From Pseudomonas brassicacearum (GTDB lineage Bacteria > Pseudomonadota > Gammaproteobacteria > Pseudomonadales > Pseudomonadaceae), in assembly GCF_003732225.1 (NCBI RefSeq), contig NZ_MOBJ01000006.1, positions 62,001-126,000 of the forward strand: a stretch of DNA of 64,000 nt, given 5' to 3'. Under the pieces are notes generated by a model. It was not told the DNA's origin. It saw only the letters and a program-made list of their open reading frames with translations, and ran no database searches. The translations under genes were made by a program, and so were the position numbers. Each line of letters begins with the position of its first letter. Within the stretch, counting starts at the first letter, position 1. Positions 1-7,330 of this stretch are shown here, piece after piece.

Positions 1-1
1 G

Positions 2-757
2 GCGCTGTGCATCATGGGCAACCATGAATTCAACGCGCTCGGCTGGAGCACGCCGGCACCGCCCGGTAGCGGCAAACAGTACGTGCGTGATCACACGCCA
101 CGGCATGCACGGCTGATCGATGAAACCCTGACACAGTTTGCCAATCACCCGGCCGACTGGCATGACTTCCTCGCGTGGTTCTACGAGATGCCGCTGTTTG
201 TCGATGCCGGGCGCTTCCGGGTGGTCCACGCCTGTTGGGACGGTGGCCTGATCGACGTGCTGCGTGCGCAACATCCCGATGGCCGCGTCGATGAGCACTT
301 CGTCCAGGCGGCGGCGGTTTCCGGCAGTTTTGCCTGCATGGCGTTCGACCGGTTACTGCGCGGCACCGACATGCGCCTGCCGCACGGTTTGACCATGACC
401 AGCGGCGACGGTCTGACGCGCTCGTTCTTCCGCACCAAATTCTGGGAAGACAACCCGCAAACCTACGGCGACATTGTGTTCCAGCCAGACGCCTTGCCCG
501 AGCCCGTGGCGCGCACGCCGCTGTCGCCGGTAGAGAAGGACACGCTGTTGCGCTACGGCATCGACGAGCCACTATTGTTTGTCGGCCACTACTGGCGCAG
601 TGGCAAACCGGCGCCGATCCGTCCGAACCTGGCCTGCCTGGATTACAGCGCGGTGCTGTACGGTAAATTGGTTGCCTATCGTCTGGACCAGGAAACCCGC
701 CTTGATCCACGCAAATTTGTCTGGGTCGATGTTGAACGGCCAGAGGAGCTGCAATGA
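2..757 (+). CDS. Metallophosphoesterase (5' end outside window)
   Basis: C-terminal 251 codons of a calcineurin-like phosphoesterase. The frame is open to the window edge and reads ALCIMGNHE, the GNHE metal-binding block of the family, so the true start lies upstream; the ATG at 14 is internal. Further family-like His motifs are VVHACWD (about residue 75 of the visible part) and LLFVGHYW (about residue 195). These normally ligate a di-metal centre that hydrolyses phosphomonoesters or phosphodiesters. The substrate cannot be told; Ser/Thr phosphatase-like and diadenosine-tetraphosphatase-like enzymes share the fold. The stop overlaps the rhomboid start by 4 bp (ATGA), so the two genes are probably translationally coupled. 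Confidence 0.85.
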   Translation, partial: ALCIMGNHEFNALGWSTPAPPGSGKQYVRDHTPRHARLIDETLTQFANHPADWHDFLAWFYEMPLFVDAGRFRVVHACWDGGLIDVLRAQHPDGRVDEHFVQAAAVSGSFACMAFDRLLRGTDMRLPHGLTMTSGDGLTRSFFRTKFWEDNPQTYGDIVFQPDALPEPVARTPLSPVEKDTLLRYGIDEPLLFVGHYWRSGKPAPIRPNLACLDYSAVLYGKLVAYRLDQETRLDPRKFVWVDVERPEELQ

Positions 758-1629
758 GTGCTGTTGCTGTATTACGTCTGCCACTGGCGGTGGATCTGAG
801 TGGTTTCGTCAAATTGCTGCAACGCATGCACGTACCACATCGGGTCAGCGAAGAAGCCGGTGAGCAGGTGCTCTGGGTGCCTGACGCTATCAGCGAAGAC
901 GTGCGTGCGCTGTACGAACGTTTTCCTGCGGGCGATCCCGAGCATCAACTGGAGATCCCGGCCGCACAAGCGAGTATCCAGCGTCCAGGGTTCGTCGAGC
1001 AGTTGCGCAATAGTCCGGTGACCGCACTGATTTTGCTGCTGAGCATGATCGTCGGTGCGGTGACCTTGCTCGGCGAGAACCTCAATACGATGCACTGGCT
1101 GACGTTCCTCGATTTCCGCGTGGTGGGCGAATACATCCACTTCACGCCGTTGGCCGACAGCCTGGCGGCGGGGCAGTGGTGGCGTCTGGTGACGCCGATG
1201 CTGATCCACTTTGGCGTTCTCCACCTGGCCATGAACGGTATGTGGTACTGGGAACTGGGGCGACGCATCGAGTTGCGTCAGGGCAGTATCAATCTGCTGG
1301 GGCTGACGTTGCTGTTCAGTCTGGTGTCGAACTACGCCCAATATTATTACGGCGGCCCGACGTTGTTCGGCGGCCTGTCCGGGGTGCTTTACGGCTTGCT
1401 CGGGCATTGCTGGATCTACCAGTTGCTGTCGCCGAACCCGGCGTATCGTCTGCCTCGCGGGGTATTGGTGATGATGCTGGTGTGGCTGCTGCTGTGCATG
1501 TCCGGGCTGATCTCGATGATCGGTTTCGGCGAAATTGCCAATGCGGCGCACGTCGGCGGGTTACTCGTCGGGTGCCTCACCGGTTTGTTGGGCGGCTTGT
1601 ACAGTCGCCGTAAACTCTCTGTCCAATAA
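754..1629 (+). CDS. Rhomboid family intramembrane serine protease (GlpG-like)
   Basis: 291-residue inner-membrane serine protease. A soluble N-terminal domain (about 1-85) precedes a six-helix rhomboid core. Catalytic elements are visible: HLAMN (His157/Asn161, the oxyanion-side pair), GGLSG with nucleophile Ser209, and AHVGG with general-base His266. The N-terminal domain resembles in size and place the cytoplasmic domain of E. coli GlpG. Rhomboids cleave transmembrane segments of client proteins; the client here is unknown. The start ATG overlaps the phosphoesterase stop by 4 bp. Family assignment is secure; identity as the glpG orthologue is an inference. Confidence 0.92.
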   Translation: MSAVAVLRLPLAVDLSGFVKLLQRMHVPHRVSEEAGEQVLWVPDAISEDVRALYERFPAGDPEHQLEIPAAQASIQRPGFVEQLRNSPVTALILLLSMIVGAVTLLGENLNTMHWLTFLDFRVVGEYIHFTPLADSLAAGQWWRLVTPMLIHFGVLHLAMNGMWYWELGRRIELRQGSINLLGLTLLFSLVSNYAQYYYGGPTLFGGLSGVLYGLLGHCWIYQLLSPNPAYRLPRGVLVMMLVWLLLCMSGLISMIGFGEIANAAHVGGLLVGCLTGLLGGLYSRRKLSVQ

Positions 1630-1673
1630 ATCGCCGTCCAAATTGCTATGTGAATAACCAGCGCGGAGACCTG

Positions 1674-1934
1674 ATGTCCTCTTTTAACGAAATGATCAAC
1701 AACATCACGCCAGAGATCTACCAGAGCCTGAAACTGGCGGTAGAGATCGGCAAGTGGTCCGACGGCGGCAAACTGACCGCCGAACAGCGTGAACTGTCGT
1801 TGCAAGCGATGATCGCCTGGGAGGTGCAGAACCTGCCCGAGGAAGAGCGCACCGGCTATATGGGCCCGCAGGAATGCAGTTCGAAGTCGATCACCGTGCC
1901 AAATATCCTGTTCAAGTCGGATGCCATCCATTGA
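1674..1934 (+). CDS. YeaC/DUF1315 family protein
   Basis: 86 residues, soluble, acidic, with the MIAWEVQNLPEEERTGY-type segment typical of the YeaC (DUF1315) family, which has no known biochemical role. The ATG at 1674 is chosen because GGAGA lies 5 bp upstream; the frame also has a GTG at 1650 with no ribosome-binding site. Its TGA overlaps a TTG codon of the next gene (TTGA, 1931-1934), suggesting coupled translation of the pair. Confidence 0.85.
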   Translation: MSSFNEMINNITPEIYQSLKLAVEIGKWSDGGKLTAEQRELSLQAMIAWEVQNLPEEERTGYMGPQECSSKSITVPNILFKSDAIH

Positions 1935-2761
1935 TCGAGATTGGCCGCGGTGCAATCAGCAAGATGTCGGCGCGCCTCGAAGCGTCGACCGTGCAATACG
2001 CCTTTCGCCTGGGCGATACCGAGGTGCCGGTCAATCCGATGATTGGCAGCACGGTTCGCCTGGAATACCTGGGTGCGATCCATTGCATCCATTGCGGACG
2101 CAAAACCAAAACCAGTTTCAGCCAGGGTTACTGCTACCCATGCATGACCAAACTGGCGCAGTGCGATGTCTGCATCATGAGCCCGGAGCGTTGTCACTAT
2201 GACGCCGGCACTTGCCGTGAGCCAGCGTGGGGCGAGCAGTTCTGCATGACCGACCACGTGGTGTATCTGGCCAACTCGTCGGGCGTCAAAGTCGGGATCA
2301 CCCGGGCCACTCAGTTGCCAACCCGCTGGCTCGATCAGGGCGCCAGCCAGGCACTGCCGATCATGCGCGTGTCGACCCGTCAGCAATCCGGCTTCGTCGA
2401 AGACCTGTTCCGCAGTCAGGTGGCCGACAAGACCAACTGGCGCGCCTTGCTCAAGGGCGATGCCGCACCGGTTGACCTGAAACAGATACGTGATCAACTG
2501 TTCGAAAGCTGTGCCGAGGGCGTGCAAGGACTGCAGGAGCGCTTCGGTCTGCAAGCGATTCAACCGGTATTTGATGTCGAGCCGATTGAAATCCATTACC
2601 CGGTCGAGCAGTACCCGGCCAAGATCGTCAGCTTCAATCTGGACAAGAACCCGATTGCCGAAGGCACGCTGATGGGGATCAAGGGCCAGTACCTGATCTT
2701 CGATACCGGCGTTATCAATATTCGTAAATACACGGCTTACCAGCTCGCCGTGCATCAGTAG
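1931..2761 (+). CDS. DUF2797 domain-containing protein
   Basis: 276 residues with the proposed TTG start. Two CxxC pairs (CIHC and CYPC) are followed by CDVC and two more Cys, suggesting a zinc-binding module at about residues 40-95. A VVYLANSSGVKVGITR segment (about 115-130) recalls the core of GIY-YIG-like folds, which the DUF2797 family is thought to contain. Function unknown. Start choice: TTG at 1931 gives the N-terminus LIEIGRGAISKM that I associate with family members, and it overlaps the yeaC stop by 4 bp. An in-frame ATG at 1874 would add 19 residues lying inside yeaC and has a poorly spaced ribosome-binding site. pepN follows after 12 bp. Confidence 0.85.
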   Translation: MIEIGRGAISKMSARLEASTVQYAFRLGDTEVPVNPMIGSTVRLEYLGAIHCIHCGRKTKTSFSQGYCYPCMTKLAQCDVCIMSPERCHYDAGTCREPAWGEQFCMTDHVVYLANSSGVKVGITRATQLPTRWLDQGASQALPIMRVSTRQQSGFVEDLFRSQVADKTNWRALLKGDAAPVDLKQIRDQLFESCAEGVQGLQERFGLQAIQPVFDVEPIEIHYPVEQYPAKIVSFNLDKNPIAEGTLMGIKGQYLIFDTGVINIRKYTAYQLAVHQ

Positions 2762-2773
2762 AAGGACTCCAGC

Positions 2774-5431
2774 ATGCGCACCGAACAACCGAAGATGATC
2801 TACCTGAAGGACTATCAGGCGCCCGAGTACCTGATCGACGAGACGCACCTGACCTTCGAGTTGTACGAGGACCACAGCCTGGTCCATGCGCAACTGGTGA
2901 TGCGCCGCAACCCGGCCCGTGGCGCGGGCCTGCCGCCGCTGGTGCTCGATGGCCAGCAGCTGGAACTGCTGTCGGTAGCGTTGGGCGACAGTGAGCTGAG
3001 CGCCAGCAATTATCAGCTGACAGACAATCACCTGACCTTGCACCCGACCAGCGCCAGCTTCACGGTCGATACCAGCGTCAGGATTCACCCGGAAACCAAC
3101 ACCGCGCTGGAAGGCCTGTACAAGTCCGGCGGGATGTTCTGCACCCAGTGCGAGGCCGAAGGCTTTCGCAAGATCACCTATTACCTCGACCGCCCGGACG
3201 TGATGAGCAAATTCACCACCACGGTCAGCGCCGAGCAGCACAGCTATCCGGTGCTGCTGTCCAACGGCAACCCGATTGCCTCAGGTCCCGGTGAAGACGG
3301 TCGGCACTGGGCGACCTGGGAAGACCCGTTCATGAAGCCGGCCTACCTGTTCGCGCTGGTGGCCGGTGACTTGTGGTGTGTCGAAGACACCTTTACCACC
3401 ATGACCCAGCGCAGTGTGGCGCTGCGCATTTACGTCGAGCCGGAAAACATCGACAAGTGCCAGCACGCCATGAACAGCCTGAAGAAGTCCATGCGCTGGG
3501 ACGAAGAAGTCTATGGCCGCGAGTACGACCTGGACATCTTCATGATCGTTGCGGTCAACGATTTCAACATGGGCGCGATGGAGAACAAGGGCCTCAATAT
3601 CTTCAACTCCAGCTGCGTGCTGGCCCGTGCCGAAACCGCGACCGACGCCGCGCACCAGCGGGTTGAAGCAGTGGTTGCCCACGAATACTTCCACAACTGG
3701 TCAGGCAACCGCGTGACCTGCCGCGACTGGTTCCAACTGTCGCTCAAGGAAGGTTTCACGGTGTTCCGTGATGCCGAGTTCTCCGCCGACATGCACTCGC
3801 GCACCGTCAAGCGTATCGAGGACGTGGCGTACTTGCGCACTCACCAGTTTGCCGAAGACGCCGGCCCGATGGCTCATGCGGTGCGCCCGGATGCGTTCAT
3901 CGAGATTTCCAACTTCTACACCCTGACCGTCTACGAGAAAGGTTCGGAAGTGGTGCGCATGATTCGCACCTTGCTTGGCGCCGACGGTTTCCGCAAAGGC
4001 AGCGACCTGTATTTCGAGCGTCACGATGGCCAGGCGGTCACCTGCGACGATTTCATCAAGGCCATGGAAGATGCCAACGGCGTCGACCTGACCCAGTTCA
4101 AACGCTGGTACAGCCAGGCCGGTACGCCGCGTCTGGCGGTGAGCGAGTCTTACGACGCGGCGGCCAAAACCTACAGCCTGACCTTCTGTCAGAGCTGCCC
4201 GGCAACCCCGGACAAGGTTGAAAAACTGCCGTTCGTGATTCCGCTCGAACTGGGCCTGCTGAATAGCAAAGGCGCGGCGATTGCTCTGCGGCTGGCGGGT
4301 GAAGCGGCCGCTGACGGCACCTCCCGCGTGCTGTCAGTGACTGAAGCCGAGCAGACCTTCACCTTCGTCGATATTGCTGAACAACCGTTGCCCTCGTTGC
4401 TGCGCGGCTTCTCGGCGCCAGTAAAACTGAGCTTCCCGTACAACCGCGATCAACTGATGTTCCTGATGCAACACGACAGCGACGGCTTCAACCGTTGGGA
4501 AGCCGGCCAGCAATTGTCGGTGCAAGTGTTGCAGGAACTGATTGCTCAGCATCAAGCAGGTCAGGCATTGGTGCTCGATCAGCGCCTGATCAGTGCATTG
4601 CGCACGGTGCTGGCGAATGAATCCCTGGATCAGGCGATGGTCGCCGAAATGCTCTCGCTGCCAAGCGAGGCCTACCTGACTGAAATCAGCGAAGTGGCGG
4701 ACGTCGATGCGATTCACGCAGCCCGTGAGTTCGCCCGCAAGCAACTGGCGGACAACCTGTTCGACGCGCTGTGGCTGCGTTACCAGGCCAATCGCGAGTT
4801 GTCGAAGCAAACCGCTTATGTTGCAGAAGCCGAGCACTTCGCTCGTCGTAGCCTGCAAAACATTGCGTTGTCCTACCTGATGCTCAGTGGCAAGCCCGAA
4901 GTGCTGGCGTCGACCCTTGAGCAGTTTGATGCCTGCGACAACATGACTGAGCGTCTGACCTCGTTGGCGGTGCTGGTGAATTCGCCGTTCGAGGCCGAGA
5001 AGGCCAAGGCACTGGCGAGTTTTGCCGAGCACTTCAAGGACAATCCGCTGGTCATGGACCAATGGTTCAGCGTGCAGGCCGGCAGCGGTTTACCGGGTGG
5101 CTTGCAGCGGGTTCGTCAGTTGATGGAGCACCCGGCGTTCAACATCAAGAACCCGAACAAGGTGCGGGCGTTGGTCGGTGCGTTTGCCGGGCAGAACCTG
5201 ATCAACTTCCATGCGGCCGATGGTTCGGGTTATCGCTTCCTTGCGGATCTGGTGATCGAGTTGAACGGTTTCAACCCGCAGATCGCCTCTCGCCAACTGG
5301 CGCCGCTGACGCGCTGGCGTAAATACGACAGTGCCCGTCAGGTGCTGATGAAGGCCGAACTGGAGCGCATTCGCGCTTCGGGTCAGCTGTCCAGCGATGT
5401 GTTTGAAGTGGTCAGCAAAAGCCTCGCGTAA
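2774..5431 (+). CDS. pepN: Aminopeptidase N (M1 family)
   Basis: 885-residue zinc aminopeptidase that removes N-terminal residues from peptides in the cytoplasm during the last steps of protein turnover. The exopeptidase signature GAMEN is at 267-271. The zinc motif HEYFH is at 303-307 (catalytic Glu304), and the third ligand lies in the KEGFTVFRD segment about 20 residues later. Length matches gamma-proteobacterial PepN (about 870-885). AAGGACTCC precedes the ATG. It is the last gene of a run that begins before the window; REP sequences follow within 40 bp. Confidence 0.97.
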   Translation: MRTEQPKMIYLKDYQAPEYLIDETHLTFELYEDHSLVHAQLVMRRNPARGAGLPPLVLDGQQLELLSVALGDSELSASNYQLTDNHLTLHPTSASFTVDTSVRIHPETNTALEGLYKSGGMFCTQCEAEGFRKITYYLDRPDVMSKFTTTVSAEQHSYPVLLSNGNPIASGPGEDGRHWATWEDPFMKPAYLFALVAGDLWCVEDTFTTMTQRSVALRIYVEPENIDKCQHAMNSLKKSMRWDEEVYGREYDLDIFMIVAVNDFNMGAMENKGLNIFNSSCVLARAETATDAAHQRVEAVVAHEYFHNWSGNRVTCRDWFQLSLKEGFTVFRDAEFSADMHSRTVKRIEDVAYLRTHQFAEDAGPMAHAVRPDAFIEISNFYTLTVYEKGSEVVRMIRTLLGADGFRKGSDLYFERHDGQAVTCDDFIKAMEDANGVDLTQFKRWYSQAGTPRLAVSESYDAAAKTYSLTFCQSCPATPDKVEKLPFVIPLELGLLNSKGAAIALRLAGEAAADGTSRVLSVTEAEQTFTFVDIAEQPLPSLLRGFSAPVKLSFPYNRDQLMFLMQHDSDGFNRWEAGQQLSVQVLQELIAQHQAGQALVLDQRLISALRTVLANESLDQAMVAEMLSLPSEAYLTEISEVADVDAIHAAREFARKQLADNLFDALWLRYQANRELSKQTAYVAEAEHFARRSLQNIALSYLMLSGKPEVLASTLEQFDACDNMTERLTSLAVLVNSPFEAEKAKALASFAEHFKDNPLVMDQWFSVQAGSGLPGGLQRVRQLMEHPAFNIKNPNKVRALVGAFAGQNLINFHAADGSGYRFLADLVIELNGFNPQIASRQLAPLTRWRKYDSARQVLMKAELERIRASGQLSSDVFEVVSKSLA

Positions 5432-5467
5432 GCCTATAGCCGCTCCCACAGGTGTTCACCCGAACCC

Positions 5468-5686
5468 TGTGGGAGCGAGCTTGCTCGCGAAGGCTGCCTG
5501 ACAACCGACCCATCTCTTGCGTATGTACACTGATCAAAATTGTGGGAGCTGGCTTGCCTGCGAAGGCGGCCTGACAGCCGACCTGTCTTTCGCAGATGTA
5601 CACCAATCCAAACTGTGGGAGCGAGCTTGCTCGCGATAGCGGCCTGACAGCCGACCAATTTCTTGCAGGTGTACATATCCATTCCT
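5468..5686 (+). repeat. Three tandem 73-bp units carrying REP palindromes
   Basis: TGTGGGAGC starts at 5468, 5541 and 5614, an exact 73-bp period. Each unit has a REP palindrome of the TGTGGGAGCGAGCTTGCTCG class, then a CTGACA-CCGACC segment, a TCTTGC/TTTCGC segment and a GTACA box. The middle unit is the most diverged (GAGCTGGCTTGCCTGCG). A partial inverted copy (GCTCCCACAGG) lies just upstream at 5443-5453. Confidence 0.85.
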
Positions 5687-5689
5687 GCG

Positions 5690-5960
5690 GTAACGGCGGC
5701 TTAGGGTTTCGCCCTTACGGCGAGTCACTTTTGACAAGCGACTCAAAAGTAACCAAAAGGTCTCGCCCCAAGCGTACGGCTCGTCGCTAAAGCTCCGAGT
5801 TCCCTCGCTCCGGCATTCATCAGGGGGCATCGCCTACGGTCTGCTTCGCGACGACCTCCTCTCGATGTGTCCGGCTGCGCCGTACGGCGCTGCGCACCTA
5901 ACCCCCTGATGAACGCCTCCACTCAGCCTCCCGAAAGGGGCGGGTGGATCAAAAGCCAGA
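5690..5960. repeat. Long intergenic repeat element with terminal inverted block
   Basis: Contains GGCGAGTCACTTTTGAC and AAAAGTAACCAAAAGG, sequences I recognise as recurring between genes in fluorescens-group genomes. It also contains an inverted pair, CATTCATCAGGGGG (about 5814) and CCCCCTGATGAACG (about 5903), enclosing a GC-rich segment. It ends with short direct repeats built on AAGATC. No protein signal. Function unknown; a non-autonomous repeat or a structured transcript are both possible. Confidence 0.5.
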
Positions 5961-6263
5961 TCAAGATCAAGATCAAAAGCCAAAGCTCAAACCTTTGTGT
6001 CGGATGTTTTCGCACAATCGCGGGTTTCTAATCATCCGTCCGAATACCTTGTCATTCAGCCACCGTCCTCAATCCTCCAGTTAACAAAACATAACGTGGC
6101 GTCGATTGTCAGACCTTTCGAAAGCTGGATAGGATAGGCCAGCTTCCGAAGGGGCTCTAGATTGCAGGTTTCAGCACGGTGCTGCGAACCCGCCATCAGA
6201 CGTACGCCCTGAACGGCGCCCTGAAAGGTTGAACGACCTAACAATAATAATGGGGGAAGGTCT

Positions 6264-7316
6264 ATGAGTGAGCCTGTCATGGGTGTGGGTTTTTGCCGCC
6301 CGCCGGCGTTACGCAGATTCGCGTTGCTGGCTACAGCGCTCTCGCTGTTGGGCTCTGTCGCGCTGTCGGCACCCGTTCTGGCCGCAGCTGCGCCTGCGTC
6401 CGATACTGTCTATTCGATTGAATCCGCCAAGTCCGCCAAGGGCCTGATGCTCGATATCGCGCATGCAGGCAAGCGCCTGGTGGCGGTCGGCGATCGTGGC
6501 CATATTTTGTATTCCGATGACCAGGGCCAGACCTGGACCCAGGCCAAAGTGCCGAGCCGGCAACTGCTGACCGCAGTCTATTTCGTCGATGACAAGCACG
6601 GTTGGGCAGTCGGTCACGACGCGCAAATCCTCGCCAGCGAAGACGGCGGTGTTACCTGGACCAAACAATTCGAAGACTTGAAGCGTGAAGCGCCGCTGCT
6701 TGCTGTCTGGTTCAAGGACCTCGGCACAGGCTTTGCCGTGGGCGCTTACGGCGCTCTGCTGGAAACCACCGACGGCGGCAAGCACTGGGAAGACGCCAGC
6801 GACCGCCTCGATAACCCGGATCAGTACCACCTCAACGCCATCGCGGCGGTCAAGGAGTCCGGGCTGTTCATCGTGGGCGAGCAGGGCAGCATGTTCCGTT
6901 CCCCCGACTGGGGGCAAACCTGGGAACGTCTTCAAGGACCGTACCAGGGGTCACTGTTCGGGGTGATCGGCACCGCCAAACCGGCGACATTGCTGGCCTA
7001 CGGTCTTCGCGGCAATTTGTTTCGTTCCACTGACTTTGGCAGCACCTGGGAGCCGGTCGAGCTCAAGGCTGCCCGCGGGGCACTGGAGTTCGGCCTGTCC
7101 GGTGCGACCTTGCTCGACGACGGCACAATCGTGATCGTCGGCAATGGCGGCAGTGTGGTGCGCAGCAGCGATGACGGGGTGACCTTCAGCGTATTCAACC
7201 GTCCCGACCGCATTTCCGTTTCGGCGGTCACCGCGGCAGGCAATGGCAACTTGATTCTGGTAGGACAGGGCGGCGTTCGCGCTACTTCGCCAATCGGCGC
7301 CGAGCTGGGCAAATAA
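6264..7316 (+). CDS. Exported Asp-box (YCF48/BNR-like) repeat protein
   Basis: 350 residues with a Sec signal peptide (hydrophobic core about 19-40, likely cut after VLA-AAA). At least six Asp-box repeats of the pattern S-x-D-x-G-x-T-W/F are visible: YSDDQGQTW, SEDGGVTW, TTDGGKHW, SPDWGQTW, STDFGSTW and SSDDGVTF. This predicts a six- or seven-blade beta-propeller of the YCF48/photosystem-assembly-like class in the periplasm. No catalytic function can be read. GGGGGAAGG precedes the ATG. The MMPL exporter gene starts 14 bp downstream, so they should be one operon; in other pseudomonads such pairs often accompany DUF1302 and DUF1329 outer-membrane/periplasmic genes, absent here. Confidence 0.88.
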   Translation: MSEPVMGVGFCRPPALRRFALLATALSLLGSVALSAPVLAAAAPASDTVYSIESAKSAKGLMLDIAHAGKRLVAVGDRGHILYSDDQGQTWTQAKVPSRQLLTAVYFVDDKHGWAVGHDAQILASEDGGVTWTKQFEDLKREAPLLAVWFKDLGTGFAVGAYGALLETTDGGKHWEDASDRLDNPDQYHLNAIAAVKESGLFIVGEQGSMFRSPDWGQTWERLQGPYQGSLFGVIGTAKPATLLAYGLRGNLFRSTDFGSTWEPVELKAARGALEFGLSGATLLDDGTIVIVGNGGSVVRSSDDGVTFSVFNRPDRISVSAVTAAGNGNLILVGQGGVRATSPIGAELGK

Positions 7317-7330
7317 TGAGAGGCGCAGAT

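Larger units (their letters stand above)
5432..6263. other. 832-bp intergenic region
   Basis: No credible gene. It holds, in order, three tandem REP-containing units (5468-5686), a longer element with a GC-rich inverted repeat (about 5690-5960) ending in repeats of AAGATC/AAAAGCC, and about 300 bp of non-repetitive leader and promoter sequence before the Asp-box gene. Open frames across the REP units give peptides such as GSELARD, which are translated repeat, not protein. Confidence 0.8.

Noticed and set aside
5468..5686. CRISPR-like spacing of three repeats
   Set aside because: The repeated unit is 73 bp with no unique spacers, and it contains a REP palindrome found as pairs elsewhere in the window; no cas genes are present.
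5412..5830. Short reading frames encoding GSELARD-type peptides
   Set aside because: They are translations of REP units in several frames; the same peptide appears wherever class A REPs occur.
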